A DNA stretch of 64,000 bases from a bacterium endosymbiont of Escarpia laminata (GTDB taxonomy: Bacteria; Pseudomonadota; Gammaproteobacteria; Chromatiales; Chromatiaceae). Below the pieces are notes generated by a model. It saw only the letters and a program-made list of their open reading frames with translations, was not told where the DNA came from and did not search any database. Position numbers and translations under genes: made by a program. Each line of letters begins with the position of its first letter. Position 1 is the stretch's first letter. Below are positions 53,789 through 61,572 of this stretch, piece after piece. The DNA is taken from the NCBI GenBank assembly GCA_003660235.1, contig QGON01000066.1, forward strand, positions 1-64,000, given 5' to 3'.

Positions 53789-55327
53789 TTAATCGCCGTC
53801 ATCTTCGCCATAACCAGGAGCCTCTTCCGGCGGCGTTTTTCTGTTCAGCACGATGGCATTGCTTACCAACTGGTGAACACTGACGATCTGATACATGTCC
53901 ATGCCGTAGTAGGGCAGAACCTTGGTAAACTGACTCTTACAGATGGCACAGATCGCCGCCATGTGGGTAACACCTTTCTCGTTCATGACATTCTGAAGCG
54001 CTGTCATGCGAGGCAATGCACCCTTGACCCGAATTTCCATCAAGTCATCAGTAAGAAGACCACCGCCACCACCGCAGCAGAAGGTTCGTTCGTGGATCGT
54101 ATCCCACTCCATGTCATGGTAGTTGTTGCAAACCGCCTTGATGACATTACGAGGGATATCAAACTGGCCGCCGGGTGTGTCACCCATGCGGGTGGCGCGC
54201 GCCACGTTGCAGGAGTCGTGGAACGTGAGCGTCATTTCATCGTTCTCTGACTTATCCAGTTCCAGGGTACCCTGCTGGATCTCATTCCAGGTGAATTCGC
54301 AAATATGCTGCGGTACAGGGTAATCCGGATCCAGGAAATCGAAGGGGCCAGCCAATGTATTCAGAAAACTGTAGGCCACGCGCCAGGCGTGTCCACACTC
54401 ACCAAACACGATGCGCTTGACCCCCAACTCCAATGCGGCCTCACGTATCCGCAGGGAGATACGGCGCATGTTTTCGTAGGAACCGATAAACATGCCGAAG
54501 TTGGCCGCCTCAGACGCCGTGGTGCTCAGAGTCCAACTAACACCCGCTTCGTGAAATACCTTTCCGTAACCGATCAGGCCGTCTACATGGGGCTCTGCGA
54601 AGAAATCGGCAGAGGGGGTAACCAGCAGAATATCCGCGCCCTTGACATCCAGGGGATATTTGACGGCGACTCCATCCTCATCGTAAACATCCTCTTCCAG
54701 ACCTTCGAGGGTATTGGCAAGCGCAGGCCCCGGCAGGCCCAGATTATTGCCGATCTTGTATACCTTGGCGATGATCTCGTTACAGTATTTCTGTCCAATA
54801 CCCACGCTCGCCAGAATCTCACGGGCAGCCATGGAGATTTCTGCGGTATCGATGCCATAGGGACAAAAAACCGAGCAACGACGGCACTGTGAGCACTGAT
54901 GGAAATAGCTATACCAGTCGTCGAGCACCTCTTCCGTCAGATCGGCTGCGCCAACCAGTTTTGGGAAGTATTTACCCGCAAAGGTAAAGTAGCGACGATA
55001 GACCTTTCGCAACAGATCCTGGCGCCCGACGGGCATGTTCTTGGGATCATTGGTGCCCAGGAAGTAGTGGCACTTGTCCGTGCAGGAACCACACTTTACA
55101 CAGGAGTCCAGGTAGACCCGGAATGAGCGGTAGCGACTAAGCAGATCACCCATCTTCTCGATGGCCTTGTCATGCCAATCCTCCACCCTCTCACCTGGAA
55201 AGTTCAGTGGTTCCTGGTGCTCAGGTTTGGCCACGAAGCACGTGGAGTGCGACATAGCCCCTTCTTCGATATTCGGAACATCAACAAATTCTGAAAGTTC
55301 CGGTGTTTCAAATTTCGCCTTAGCCAT
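53789..55327 (-). CDS. dsrK: DsrK, HdrD-like catalytic subunit of DsrMKJOP
   Basis: A 512-residue cytoplasmic iron-sulfur protein. Two ferredoxin-type motifs (CVKCGSCTDKCHYF; CSQCRRCSVFCPYG) and two CCG-type domains with CNVARATRMG and RTFCCGGGGGLLTDD hold the special [4Fe-4S] cluster that acts on thiols. It handles the DsrC disulfide or persulfide. It sits 30 bp downstream of dsrM and 88 bp upstream of dsrL. Confidence 0.95.
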   Translation of the reverse strand: MAKAKFETPELSEFVDVPNIEEGAMSHSTCFVAKPEHQEPLNFPGERVEDWHDKAIEKMGDLLSRYRSFRVYLDSCVKCGSCTDKCHYFLGTNDPKNMPVGRQDLLRKVYRRYFTFAGKYFPKLVGAADLTEEVLDDWYSYFHQCSQCRRCSVFCPYGIDTAEISMAAREILASVGIGQKYCNEIIAKVYKIGNNLGLPGPALANTLEGLEEDVYDEDGVAVKYPLDVKGADILLVTPSADFFAEPHVDGLIGYGKVFHEAGVSWTLSTTASEAANFGMFIGSYENMRRISLRIREAALELGVKRIVFGECGHAWRVAYSFLNTLAGPFDFLDPDYPVPQHICEFTWNEIQQGTLELDKSENDEMTLTFHDSCNVARATRMGDTPGGQFDIPRNVIKAVCNNYHDMEWDTIHERTFCCGGGGGLLTDDLMEIRVKGALPRMTALQNVMNEKGVTHMAAICAICKSQFTKVLPYYGMDMYQIVSVHQLVSNAIVLNRKTPPEEAPGYGEDDGD

Positions 55328-55357
55328 CTGCAGCCCTCTTAGGCCAAGTTGATATTC

Positions 55358-56080
55358 TTAGGATTCTTCGAGCTTTTTCGCCCAAGGAGCCAAGTGTCGT
55401 TTCTCGCGTGGATTATCGACCTGGTTTCTGGACGGGCTGAAGAATATGCCAGGGATATGCAGCAATTTGCTGAAGGGCAAAATGATCATCAGCACAACAA
55501 CAAGTGTCAGATGCATGATCAGCGCAAAATCCATCGGCAGTTCGCCACCACTGAGGGTAAACAGTCCGCCGAAGAACTGTTTGACCATAACAACGTCAGT
55601 GTGGACAAGGAACTTCATCATCAGGCCGCTAAAGCCGATGAAGATGAGCAATAGCAACATCAGGTAATCTGAAGGCGCTGAAATATAGCGTACACGATCA
55701 ACGAAAATACGACGCAGGAAGAGACCGCCGAGTCCGGCAACCATGGCAAATCCTGCATAGATGCCAAAAGGCTGGATCAGTGCGATCGGAAGCGGAACAG
55801 GATCGACAAAATAACGGACATGCCGCGCCAACACTACAAACAACCCCATGTGGAACATCCAGGAAAAGATCCAGGTCCACTTGGTGCTTTTGAAAAGGCT
55901 TTCAAAGAAAACCACTTCACGGAACATACGCAGTACCACACCGGCCTGAGTCACAGGAGCCGGAGTAGTGGGAATCTTTAATGGTGCAGGTGTCTTGGCG
56001 TACTGCACAATTTTACGTGCCAGACCAAGTACCAGAACGATGGTCGCTACGATAAACAGCAACGCGTAGACTGTTGACAT
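55358..56080 (-). CDS. dsrM: DsrM, b-type cytochrome membrane subunit
   Basis: A 240-residue NarI-like membrane protein with five predicted segments (VYALLFIVATIVLVLGLA, WIFSWMFHMGLFVVLARHV, LLLLLIFIGFSGLMMKFLV and others) and histidines positioned for two b hemes. It passes electrons between DsrK and the quinone pool. It starts 31 bp after a hairpin that follows dsrC. Confidence 0.94.
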   Translation of the reverse strand: MSTVYALLFIVATIVLVLGLARKIVQYAKTPAPLKIPTTPAPVTQAGVVLRMFREVVFFESLFKSTKWTWIFSWMFHMGLFVVLARHVRYFVDPVPLPIALIQPFGIYAGFAMVAGLGGLFLRRIFVDRVRYISAPSDYLMLLLLIFIGFSGLMMKFLVHTDVVMVKQFFGGLFTLSGGELPMDFALIMHLTLVVVLMIILPFSKLLHIPGIFFSPSRNQVDNPREKRHLAPWAKKLEES

Positions 56081-56110
56081 GTTCCTGCGTTCCTCAGAAG
56101 GATTAAATGA

Positions 56111-56134
56111 CCGGGAGGAAAAAACTCCTCCCGG
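56111..56134 (-). promoter_or_regulatory. Stem-loop between dsrC and dsrM
   Basis: CCGGGAGGA (56111-56119) and TCCTCCCGG (56126-56134) make a perfect 9-bp stem with an AAAAAC loop, 15 bases after the dsrC stop and 31 before the dsrM start. No T-run follows on the transcribed strand. Such a structure would protect the 3' end of a dsrC message or cause partial termination, fitting the higher DsrC demand as a sulfur carrier. Confidence 0.75.
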
Positions 56135-56148
56135 ACTTCAGCTACTGC

Positions 56149-56481
56149 TTAGATGCAGCCAGTAGGCTTGGGCAGACCGGCAAAGCGGCAAGCCTGCTTA
56201 CCAGGACCGTAAGGGAACAGACCGTACAAATACTTGCTGTTGCCCTTCTCTTTGCCCAGTTTCTTGCCAACAGCCTTGGTCAGAACGCGGACAGCAGGAG
56301 CGATCTGATACTCTTCGTAGTATTCACGCAGGAAGTTGATGATATCCCAGTGCTCATCAGTCAGCTCAAGGTCATCTTCCTTCGCCATCTCTTCTGCAAC
56401 TACGGGCTCCCAATCAGCCAGAGTTACCAGGTAACCCTCTTCGTCAGTCTCATAAACTTTACCGTTAGCTTCGATAGCCAT
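56149..56481 (-). CDS. dsrC: DsrC, sulfur-carrier protein with both cysteines
   Basis: 110 residues. The flexible C-terminal arm reads ACRFAGLPKPTGCI, with Cys98 and Cys109 eleven residues apart as in canonical DsrC, giving the trisulfide and disulfide chemistry between DsrEFH, DsrAB and DsrK. ATG 56481 follows GGAGAAATACT; a longer in-frame start at 56607 overlaps dsrH and is unlikely. It is the intact counterpart of the cysteine-less paralogue at 62313. Confidence 0.97.
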   Translation of the reverse strand: MAIEANGKVYETDEEGYLVTLADWEPVVAEEMAKEDDLELTDEHWDIINFLREYYEEYQIAPAVRVLTKAVGKKLGKEKGNSKYLYGLFPYGPGKQACRFAGLPKPTGCI

Positions 56482-56524
56482 AGTATTTCTCCAATTTAGA
56501 GTTAAATTATTCAGTTGGGATTTA

Positions 56525-56830
56525 TCAAACCCAGGCTGAAACTTTATCGTTTTCAACAGCCAGCTTGACAAAACCCGCGTAATCCACAACTTCAATGCCT
56601 TCAGCAAGCTTCTCTTGCGAGATGCCGCGGGCCTTCAGGTCAGAACCAAGTGCATAAAACTTGACACCCGATGCTGCAGCCACCTTCTCAGCAACGGCGT
56701 TACCCTTCATTGCCCCATAAACGCCATCTTCATACATCAGAACGGCGCTACCCTCTTTTGCATAACCCAGGCAATCTGCCAGTGAGTTCTTCTCAAAAGG
56801 GGATTTGTTAACAGTATGCAAAGTACTCAT
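56525..56830 (-). CDS. dsrH: DsrH (TusB-like) sulfurtransferase subunit
   Basis: 101 residues, third subunit of the DsrEFH hexamer that hands sulfur to DsrC. The conserved cysteine is Cys20 in SLADCLGYAKEG, the same number as in A. vinosum DsrH. It begins 15 bases after dsrF. Confidence 0.95.
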   Translation of the reverse strand: MSTLHTVNKSPFEKNSLADCLGYAKEGSAVLMYEDGVYGAMKGNAVAEKVAAASGVKFYALGSDLKARGISQEKLAEGIEVVDYAGFVKLAVENDKVSAWV

Positions 56831-56845
56831 GCGATCTCTCCGCCT

Positions 56846-57256
56846 TTAGAAGCTATAGATAACATCCTGGTCATCCAGGACGTCCGCCAATTCAGCGCGA
56901 CTGACGAGACGGATGGAGTCCTTCTCTGCCCAATCGTCATCTTCGTCTTCCCAGGTGAGAGGCATCAGGTCATCAAGGGTCAGGCCCCGCTCTTCCAGAG
57001 ACTCTTTCTCCACATAGAGCTTGGTAACATCGTAATCACCCAACGCCTTGTAAGTGGTGGAGAAGTTCTTCATATCGGACTCAGAGGTATCCTGACCTTC
57101 GAGCAGCTGATAGACCCCATCTCCGATAAACGCCAGACTGACATCCTGATCGAATGCAGCACCGATCAGCACAACCTCCAATGACTCCCACGCATAGATA
57201 GTGCCATAGGGGGCACGGCGGTTGAGATACATGAATTTCTTGATTTTTTCAGACAT
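56846..57256 (-). CDS. dsrF: DsrF (TusC-like) sulfurtransferase subunit
   Basis: 136 residues of the DsrE/TusC fold: FMYLNRRAPYGTIYAWESLEVVLIGAAFDQ and VSLAFIGDGVYQLLEGQDTS, which is the DsrF signature. It contains no cysteine, as in the A. vinosum subunit's lack of an essential one. It lies between dsrE and dsrH with 16-17 base gaps. Confidence 0.95.
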   Translation of the reverse strand: MSEKIKKFMYLNRRAPYGTIYAWESLEVVLIGAAFDQDVSLAFIGDGVYQLLEGQDTSESDMKNFSTTYKALGDYDVTKLYVEKESLEERGLTLDDLMPLTWEDEDDDWAEKDSIRLVSRAELADVLDDQDVIYSF

Positions 57257-57272
57257 CGTTCAACCTCTATAC

Positions 57273-57665
57273 TCAATCACCAAAAACCATGAGACGCTCG
57301 GACTGTATACCCGCCTCAATCAGCTGACCGAGACCGGAGATCCGGAATCCGTCAGCGATATTCTGGGCATCTTTACCGTTACGCTGCATCTCACCCTCGT
57401 CCACGATACCGCGACGTTGTGCGGCTGCCACGCAGACAACCATGTCGAGATCGTGCTCCTTGGCCAGTTCAGACCAGCGGTTGACGATGTTCCTGTCATC
57501 CTGGGGAGGTGTCGTCAGATTGGTACCGTTGTTCACGCCATCATGATAGAAGAAGACACGCATGATCTCGTGCCCGGCATCCAGCGCGGCTTTGGCGAAA
57601 TGGTAGGCTGAATCAGTCGCTTGATGCTGATAGGGCCCTTCGTTTACCTGAATCGCAAATTTCAT
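57273..57665 (-). CDS. dsrE: DsrE (TusD-like) sulfurtransferase subunit
   Basis: 130 residues. The active-site cysteine is Cys78 in DMVVCVAAAQRRG, counting from the ATG at 57665, identical in position to A. vinosum DsrE Cys78, which carries the sulfur to DsrC. A TTG one codon upstream is possible. DsrEFH with dsrL marks the cluster as oxidative rather than sulfate-reducing. Confidence 0.96.
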   Translation of the reverse strand: MKFAIQVNEGPYQHQATDSAYHFAKAALDAGHEIMRVFFYHDGVNNGTNLTTPPQDDRNIVNRWSELAKEHDLDMVVCVAAAQRRGIVDEGEMQRNGKDAQNIADGFRISGLGQLIEAGIQSERLMVFGD

Positions 57666-57708
57666 CAATTATAACCTTTCTGTTGAAAGACTTGAGCTTC
57701 GATCCGAA

Positions 57709-58782
57709 TCAGAAACGGATATGAGCAGAAGCGTTCAGGTTGGCACGACCGCCACGCCAGTTATCGATATGATACTTGGTGAAAGGCAATCCGGTCTTCT
57801 CGAAGAAGCTCGGCCATCCGATACGCTCGGCCCACTCGCCCATGCGCTCGTAGTCTTTTGCGTCTGCCTTGTAGGCAGCCAGGATCTGCTTGACGATCTT
57901 GGAGACCTCGGGCCAGCGCGGAGGATTGTTCGGCACGCCGGAGGCAACCAGCTTGTGGAAGGTTGGCTTGGAACGTGCGTTGGAGTGCTTGCCACCGACC
58001 CAGATTGCGAAATTGGAGTGCTCCGGATCGTTGATCTGCATCGGCGGACAGGGCGGGAAGCAGGCGCCGCAACAGATGCACTTCTTCTCATCTACTTCGA
58101 GAGAAGGCTTGCCGTTGACCATCGCGGGACGGATTGCCGCCACCGGGCAACGCGCCACAACTGTAGGACGCTCACAGACATTACCGACCTGAGAGTGATC
58201 GATCTTCGGCGGCTTGACGTGCTGAATGTTGATCGCGATATCACCCTGACCACCGCAGTTGATCTGACAGCAGGAAGAGGTCAGACGAACACGGTTCGGC
58301 ATCTCTTCATGGGTGAACTCATCGATGATCTCATCCATCAGCGCTTTAACAGCACCGGATGCGTCCGTTCCGGGAATATCGCAGTGTAACCAACCCTGGG
58401 TATGGGATACGGTGGAGACGGAATTACCGGTACCACCAATCGGGTTGCCGTGAGCCGTCAATGCGTCGATCAGCGGCTGAACCTTGGATTCCTCGCTAAC
58501 CATGAACTCCATGTTGGAGCGAATGGTAAAACGGATATAGCCTTCCGCATAATCATCAGCGATATCCATCAACTCGCGAATCTGATGAATGTCCATCTGA
58601 CGGGACGTGGCCGCACGGACAGTCCATATCTCGTCACCACTATGAGCCACATGATGCAAAACACCAGGGCGCGGACGATCGTGATACTTCCAGTTGCCGT
58701 AATTTTTCTTCATTACAGGATGCAGGAACTCCTGTATATCACGTACGCCTATCTCGTCTGGCATGCGAGGTGCGTCAGCCAT
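57709..58782 (-). CDS. dsrB: Dissimilatory sulfite reductase beta subunit
   Basis: About 357 residues. The siroheme-cluster motifs RLTSSCCQINCGGQGDIAI and the ferredoxin insert CICCGACFPPCPPM are present, together with PRPGVLHHVAHSGDEIWTV and TVSHTQGWLHC. It forms the DsrAB tetramer that, in this setting, oxidises DsrC-bound sulfur to sulfite. ATG 58782 follows TGGAGGTTAGC. A hairpin separates it from dsrA. Confidence 0.97.
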   Translation of the reverse strand: MADAPRMPDEIGVRDIQEFLHPVMKKNYGNWKYHDRPRPGVLHHVAHSGDEIWTVRAATSRQMDIHQIRELMDIADDYAEGYIRFTIRSNMEFMVSEESKVQPLIDALTAHGNPIGGTGNSVSTVSHTQGWLHCDIPGTDASGAVKALMDEIIDEFTHEEMPNRVRLTSSCCQINCGGQGDIAINIQHVKPPKIDHSQVGNVCERPTVVARCPVAAIRPAMVNGKPSLEVDEKKCICCGACFPPCPPMQINDPEHSNFAIWVGGKHSNARSKPTFHKLVASGVPNNPPRWPEVSKIVKQILAAYKADAKDYERMGEWAERIGWPSFFEKTGLPFTKYHIDNWRGGRANLNASAHIRF

Positions 58783-58849
58783 GCTAACCTCCAAATTTCA
58801 AAATCGAATTCTATTTTACGCAACAGCGTTGATATGTGGTTGACATGAG

Positions 58850-58883
58850 ACAAGTCACCGGGAAATAAATCCCAGCGACTTGT
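58850..58883 (-). promoter_or_regulatory. Stem-loop between dsrA and dsrB
   Basis: ACAAGTC (58850-58856) and GACTTGT (58877-58883) form a perfect outer stem, and CGGGA with TCCCAG inside pair further, leaving an AATAAA loop. It begins 13 bases after the dsrA stop. A structure at this place would stabilise or punctuate the message between the two subunits. Confidence 0.65.
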
Positions 58884-58895
58884 TTCATCGTCTTA

Positions 58896-60134
58896 CTAAG
58901 CTTTTCGCTCAGTCCACTTGGCAGCTTCCTCATCCCAGTTGTCCATACGAACATAGGGATTGGTACGAGGCTGAGAGATCATATTCGGATCGATTTCGAT
59001 ACCGATACCTTCCAGGAAGTTGGTCAGACCAATACGCTCGATCATCTCACCGGTACGCTCGTGCTCCAGTGCGTTCTCCGCAAAGAAGTCCAGAACTTCG
59101 GTACCCAACTCTTCCAGCCACTCAAAATCCTCATCGGTTTCCATCTTGTGGAAAGGCACGATGACTGTACCCATCAGATCGCCGATCTTCAGGGTACGCT
59201 TACCGCCAATCAGGATGCTAACGCCACCATCATCACCCGGAGAGAGGGCCTTGTTCATGACGTTCAGGCAGTGCATGCAACGCACGCAGTTGCCGTTATC
59301 AACAGCCAGGGTATCGTCGTCGTTCAGTGAGAGTGCCTTGGTCGGGCAGCGAGTGATGACATTGTCGATCACATACTTGCGGCCTTTTTTCTCCACGAAA
59401 GCCTTGACCTCAGCCTGGTCGACCTTCATGTCGTCGCGCCATGTACCGATGACAGCGAAATCAGAACGATGAATGGCATTCATGCAGTCGTTCGCGCAGC
59501 CGGAAACCTTATACTTCATCTTGTATGGCAGAGCCGGACGATGCAGATCGTCAAGCGCATTGTTCACCAGGGTGCGCATTGCCCGGCCTTCGTCGAAGTT
59601 GGACTGCTCGCAGCGGGCAGCACCGACGCAGGACATGGAGGTACGCACGGCGGGACCCGCGCCACCCATGTCGAAGCCCAGCTCATTGATTTCATTAAAG
59701 AAGGGCTGAACGTTCGCAGAGGAGCAACCCTGGAACATGATATCGCCGGACTGGCCGATACCGCAGATCAGACCGGATCCGTACTTCTCCCAGATATCGC
59801 ACATGGTGCGCAGTGTCTTGGTATCGAAGTGAGAGCCTGGAGGTGGCATGATGCGAATGGTGTGAAATTCAGCCGCATCAGGGAATTTGGGGGTTCCGTC
59901 CTCGTTCTTCAGCTCGGTAAAGCGGGGGATGACACCACCACCGTAGCCTATAACACCAACGGTGCCGCCCTTCCAGTAACCCTTCTTGGTCTCGTAGGAG
60001 GTCTCCAGCTGGCCCAGCAGGTCAACTGCAATGTCGTTATCTTTCGCAAGGCGCTTGATACCGCTGATAAAGCTTGGCCAGGGGCCGCTCTCCAGCTGAT
60101 CAAGCATGGGGGTGTCATGCATCTGTTTTGCCAT
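58896..60134 (-). CDS. dsrA: Dissimilatory sulfite reductase alpha subunit
   Basis: About 412 residues. The siroheme-[4Fe-4S] binding cysteines lie in SCVGAARCEQSNFDE and KVSGCANDCMNAIHRSD, and the ferredoxin domain has CPTKALSLND and CVRCMHCLNVMNKAL. Sulfite-binding arginine-rich text RTSMSCVGAARC precedes it. ATG 60134 after GGGAGAAAGAGTG. First gene of the dsr run, so its upstream region (60135-60641) holds the control of the cluster. Confidence 0.97.
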   Translation of the reverse strand: MAKQMHDTPMLDQLESGPWPSFISGIKRLAKDNDIAVDLLGQLETSYETKKGYWKGGTVGVIGYGGGVIPRFTELKNEDGTPKFPDAAEFHTIRIMPPPGSHFDTKTLRTMCDIWEKYGSGLICGIGQSGDIMFQGCSSANVQPFFNEINELGFDMGGAGPAVRTSMSCVGAARCEQSNFDEGRAMRTLVNNALDDLHRPALPYKMKYKVSGCANDCMNAIHRSDFAVIGTWRDDMKVDQAEVKAFVEKKGRKYVIDNVITRCPTKALSLNDDDTLAVDNGNCVRCMHCLNVMNKALSPGDDGGVSILIGGKRTLKIGDLMGTVIVPFHKMETDEDFEWLEELGTEVLDFFAENALEHERTGEMIERIGLTNFLEGIGIEIDPNMISQPRTNPYVRMDNWDEEAAKWTERKA

Positions 60135-60346
60135 CACTCTTTCTCCCAATGGTCGTTTGTGTAGGGTGTTTGGCCGGTTAATATCCTGTTTTAGTTAGCC
60201 CGGCCATAACACCGAGCGCAGGAACAGCCCTTTCCCCTGCAATACAATACCGTTGCAGGCGAAGACCTGCTCCTACTGGCGGCCAATTTTAGGAGTTCCT
60301 AATGCAGCACCATATCCTTCCGATGGGGGGGGGATCCGGCATTCTT

Positions 60347-60364
60347 CTATCCCATATGGGATAG
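60347..60364. promoter_or_regulatory. Perfect palindrome CTATCCCATATGGGATAG, candidate operator
   Basis: CTATCCCATATGGGATAG is an 18-bp perfect dyad (20 bp with the flanking T and A), about 213 bp upstream of dsrA and 278 bp upstream of the 60642 gene. Its half-sites of nine bases are the right size for a dimeric regulator. The regulator is unknown. Confidence 0.6.
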
Positions 60365-60572
60365 ATGCCACTCGCTCCACGCTTTATTGCACACTTATCA
60401 GCGCACTAAATATCTAACAATTACAATCAGTAAGAAAATATAATTGAGTTTGCAGACATATAAAGCACCGTAAATCCTAAATCAGCTATATCCCTATTAA
60501 TAAAATATGATTGATTCAACAACCTGGGCCGTGAACACCAAATACCTCACGAATAGTTGAGTAAATTACTAT

Positions 60573-60601
60573 GTAATTACTCTCTCCAATTCGTTATAAT
60601 C
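60573..60601 (+). promoter_or_regulatory. Possible promoter of the divergent module
   Basis: A consensus TATAAT at 60596-60601 lies 41 bases before the ATG at 60642. The -35 place, TGTAAT at about 60573, is a poor match, so an activator may be needed. Weak evidence. Confidence 0.4.
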
Positions 60602-60641
60602 TCACCCCTGAAACAATTTTGACCCAAGCGTGGCCTAAACA

Positions 60642-60818
60642 ATGCTCTATTTAAGTGAAGTAATGATGCAGAATCCTGACTTCGAAACATTTGAACAGCT
60701 TCAGACCGCCGTCAAAGAGCACTCAAAATCAGAGATGTTTTTCCGTATCGACGTAAAGCCGCCCTATCCGGATACACCGGAGAACTGGGAAGACCGACTG
60801 GAAGCCAGTTTCACCTAA
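60642..60818 (+). CDS. 58-residue conserved-looking small protein
   Basis: ATG at 60642 to TAA at 60816-60818 encodes 58 residues, MLYLSEVMMQNPDFETFEQL at the start and ending LEASFT. The text is compact and acidic with PPYPDTPENWEDRL near the end, unlike random frames. No ribosome site is strong. It starts the plus-strand gene group that runs away from dsrA and is 26 bases ahead of the next gene. I do not recognise a family. It is short enough to be missed by gene finders with a 60-codon cut-off. Confidence 0.6.
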   Translation: MLYLSEVMMQNPDFETFEQLQTAVKEHSKSEMFFRIDVKPPYPDTPENWEDRLEASFT

Positions 60819-60844
60819 CACCTGTTACACAACGAGAAGTGCCC

Positions 60845-61555
60845 GTGAAATATCTCGAATCAGAAACCTTCATCGGTGATGCGGAATGCTCAGATGATGC
60901 CATCAAGCCGACCCAACAGCTTGAGGAACGACTCAAAAAGCTGCTTGGAGAGGTCAACACACTTCCAAACGACGTCTCTATCGAGCAACGCCTCAAGCCC
61001 CTCCTTGAAAGCGGCTATATCATGCTTGATCTTGACCGCTTGGATGAAGCCTGGGAGATAACCCGCCCCACACTCGACCAATCCATCTCAGCCGGGCTGT
61101 GGCTGCAGGCGGTCGAAGCCTGCGACATTCTCTATCAGACCGGCAATGATGACGCCCTCAGAGCGCTGGCCCACGGCATCTGGCTCGGCGTCACCTTCCC
61201 CATCGAACCGGGGCTGAGCGTCGCCATGCTGCAGCATCTCGTTGACGAAACTCCGGACAATTCCGATGGCGCGGCAGTTGCCGCCGCCACTGCCGGCTAT
61301 ATTGCCGACATGCGTGCCGAGGGGCCGGACCGGGAGGAGTTGAAGTTTTTCACCAACCAATTGATGGGCCAGGTCGCCCGCCGCCACAGCCAGGTCGAGG
61401 AGCAGGAGATCTTCGACTTCTGGGTGGAGCGCATGGAACTGGATGACCCGTCCAAGTTTTTACCCCGACTGGCCCAGGTGCTTGACATAGTCAACGAGAA
61501 CGGCTGGTGGTTCGATCGCGAAGAACTGAGAGGCAGGATCCCAGCGGATCCGTAA
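60845..61555 (+). CDS. Helical protein of unknown function in the dsr-divergent module
   Basis: About 236 residues, all predicted helices, acidic, with no membrane segment. One stretch around residues 50-110 (DLDRLDEAWEITRPTLDQSI, LWLQAVEACDILYQTGNDDA) looks like tetratricopeptide-type repeats. The GTG at 60845 follows GAGAAGTGCCC; a GTG at 60839 is the alternative. Not a known Dsr protein. It is co-directional with the 58-residue gene and the Cmx6-like gene (17-base gap), so the three are likely one operon. Confidence 0.75.
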   Translation: MKYLESETFIGDAECSDDAIKPTQQLEERLKKLLGEVNTLPNDVSIEQRLKPLLESGYIMLDLDRLDEAWEITRPTLDQSISAGLWLQAVEACDILYQTGNDDALRALAHGIWLGVTFPIEPGLSVAMLQHLVDETPDNSDGAAVAAATAGYIADMRAEGPDREELKFFTNQLMGQVARRHSQVEEQEIFDFWVERMELDDPSKFLPRLAQVLDIVNENGWWFDREELRGRIPADP

Positions 61556-61572
61556 TTCAAGAGCTATCTATC

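Larger units (their letters stand above)
60135..60641. promoter_or_regulatory. Divergent control region between dsrA and the 60642 gene
   Basis: About 500 bases without a gene. From the dsrA side it holds a 27-bp repeat (GCAGGCGAAGACCTGCTCCTAC at about 60256) of a kind found between genes in related genomes, a run of nine G (60325-60333), and a perfect palindrome at 60347-60364. An AT-rich stretch from about 60400 then leads to the divergent gene. I see no clear sigma-70 pair for dsrA. Confidence 0.6.

Noticed and set aside
60325-60333. Nine-G tract as evidence of phase variation of dsr genes
   Set aside because: It is too short and too far from both starts (over 190 bases) to claim more than a possible spacing effect.
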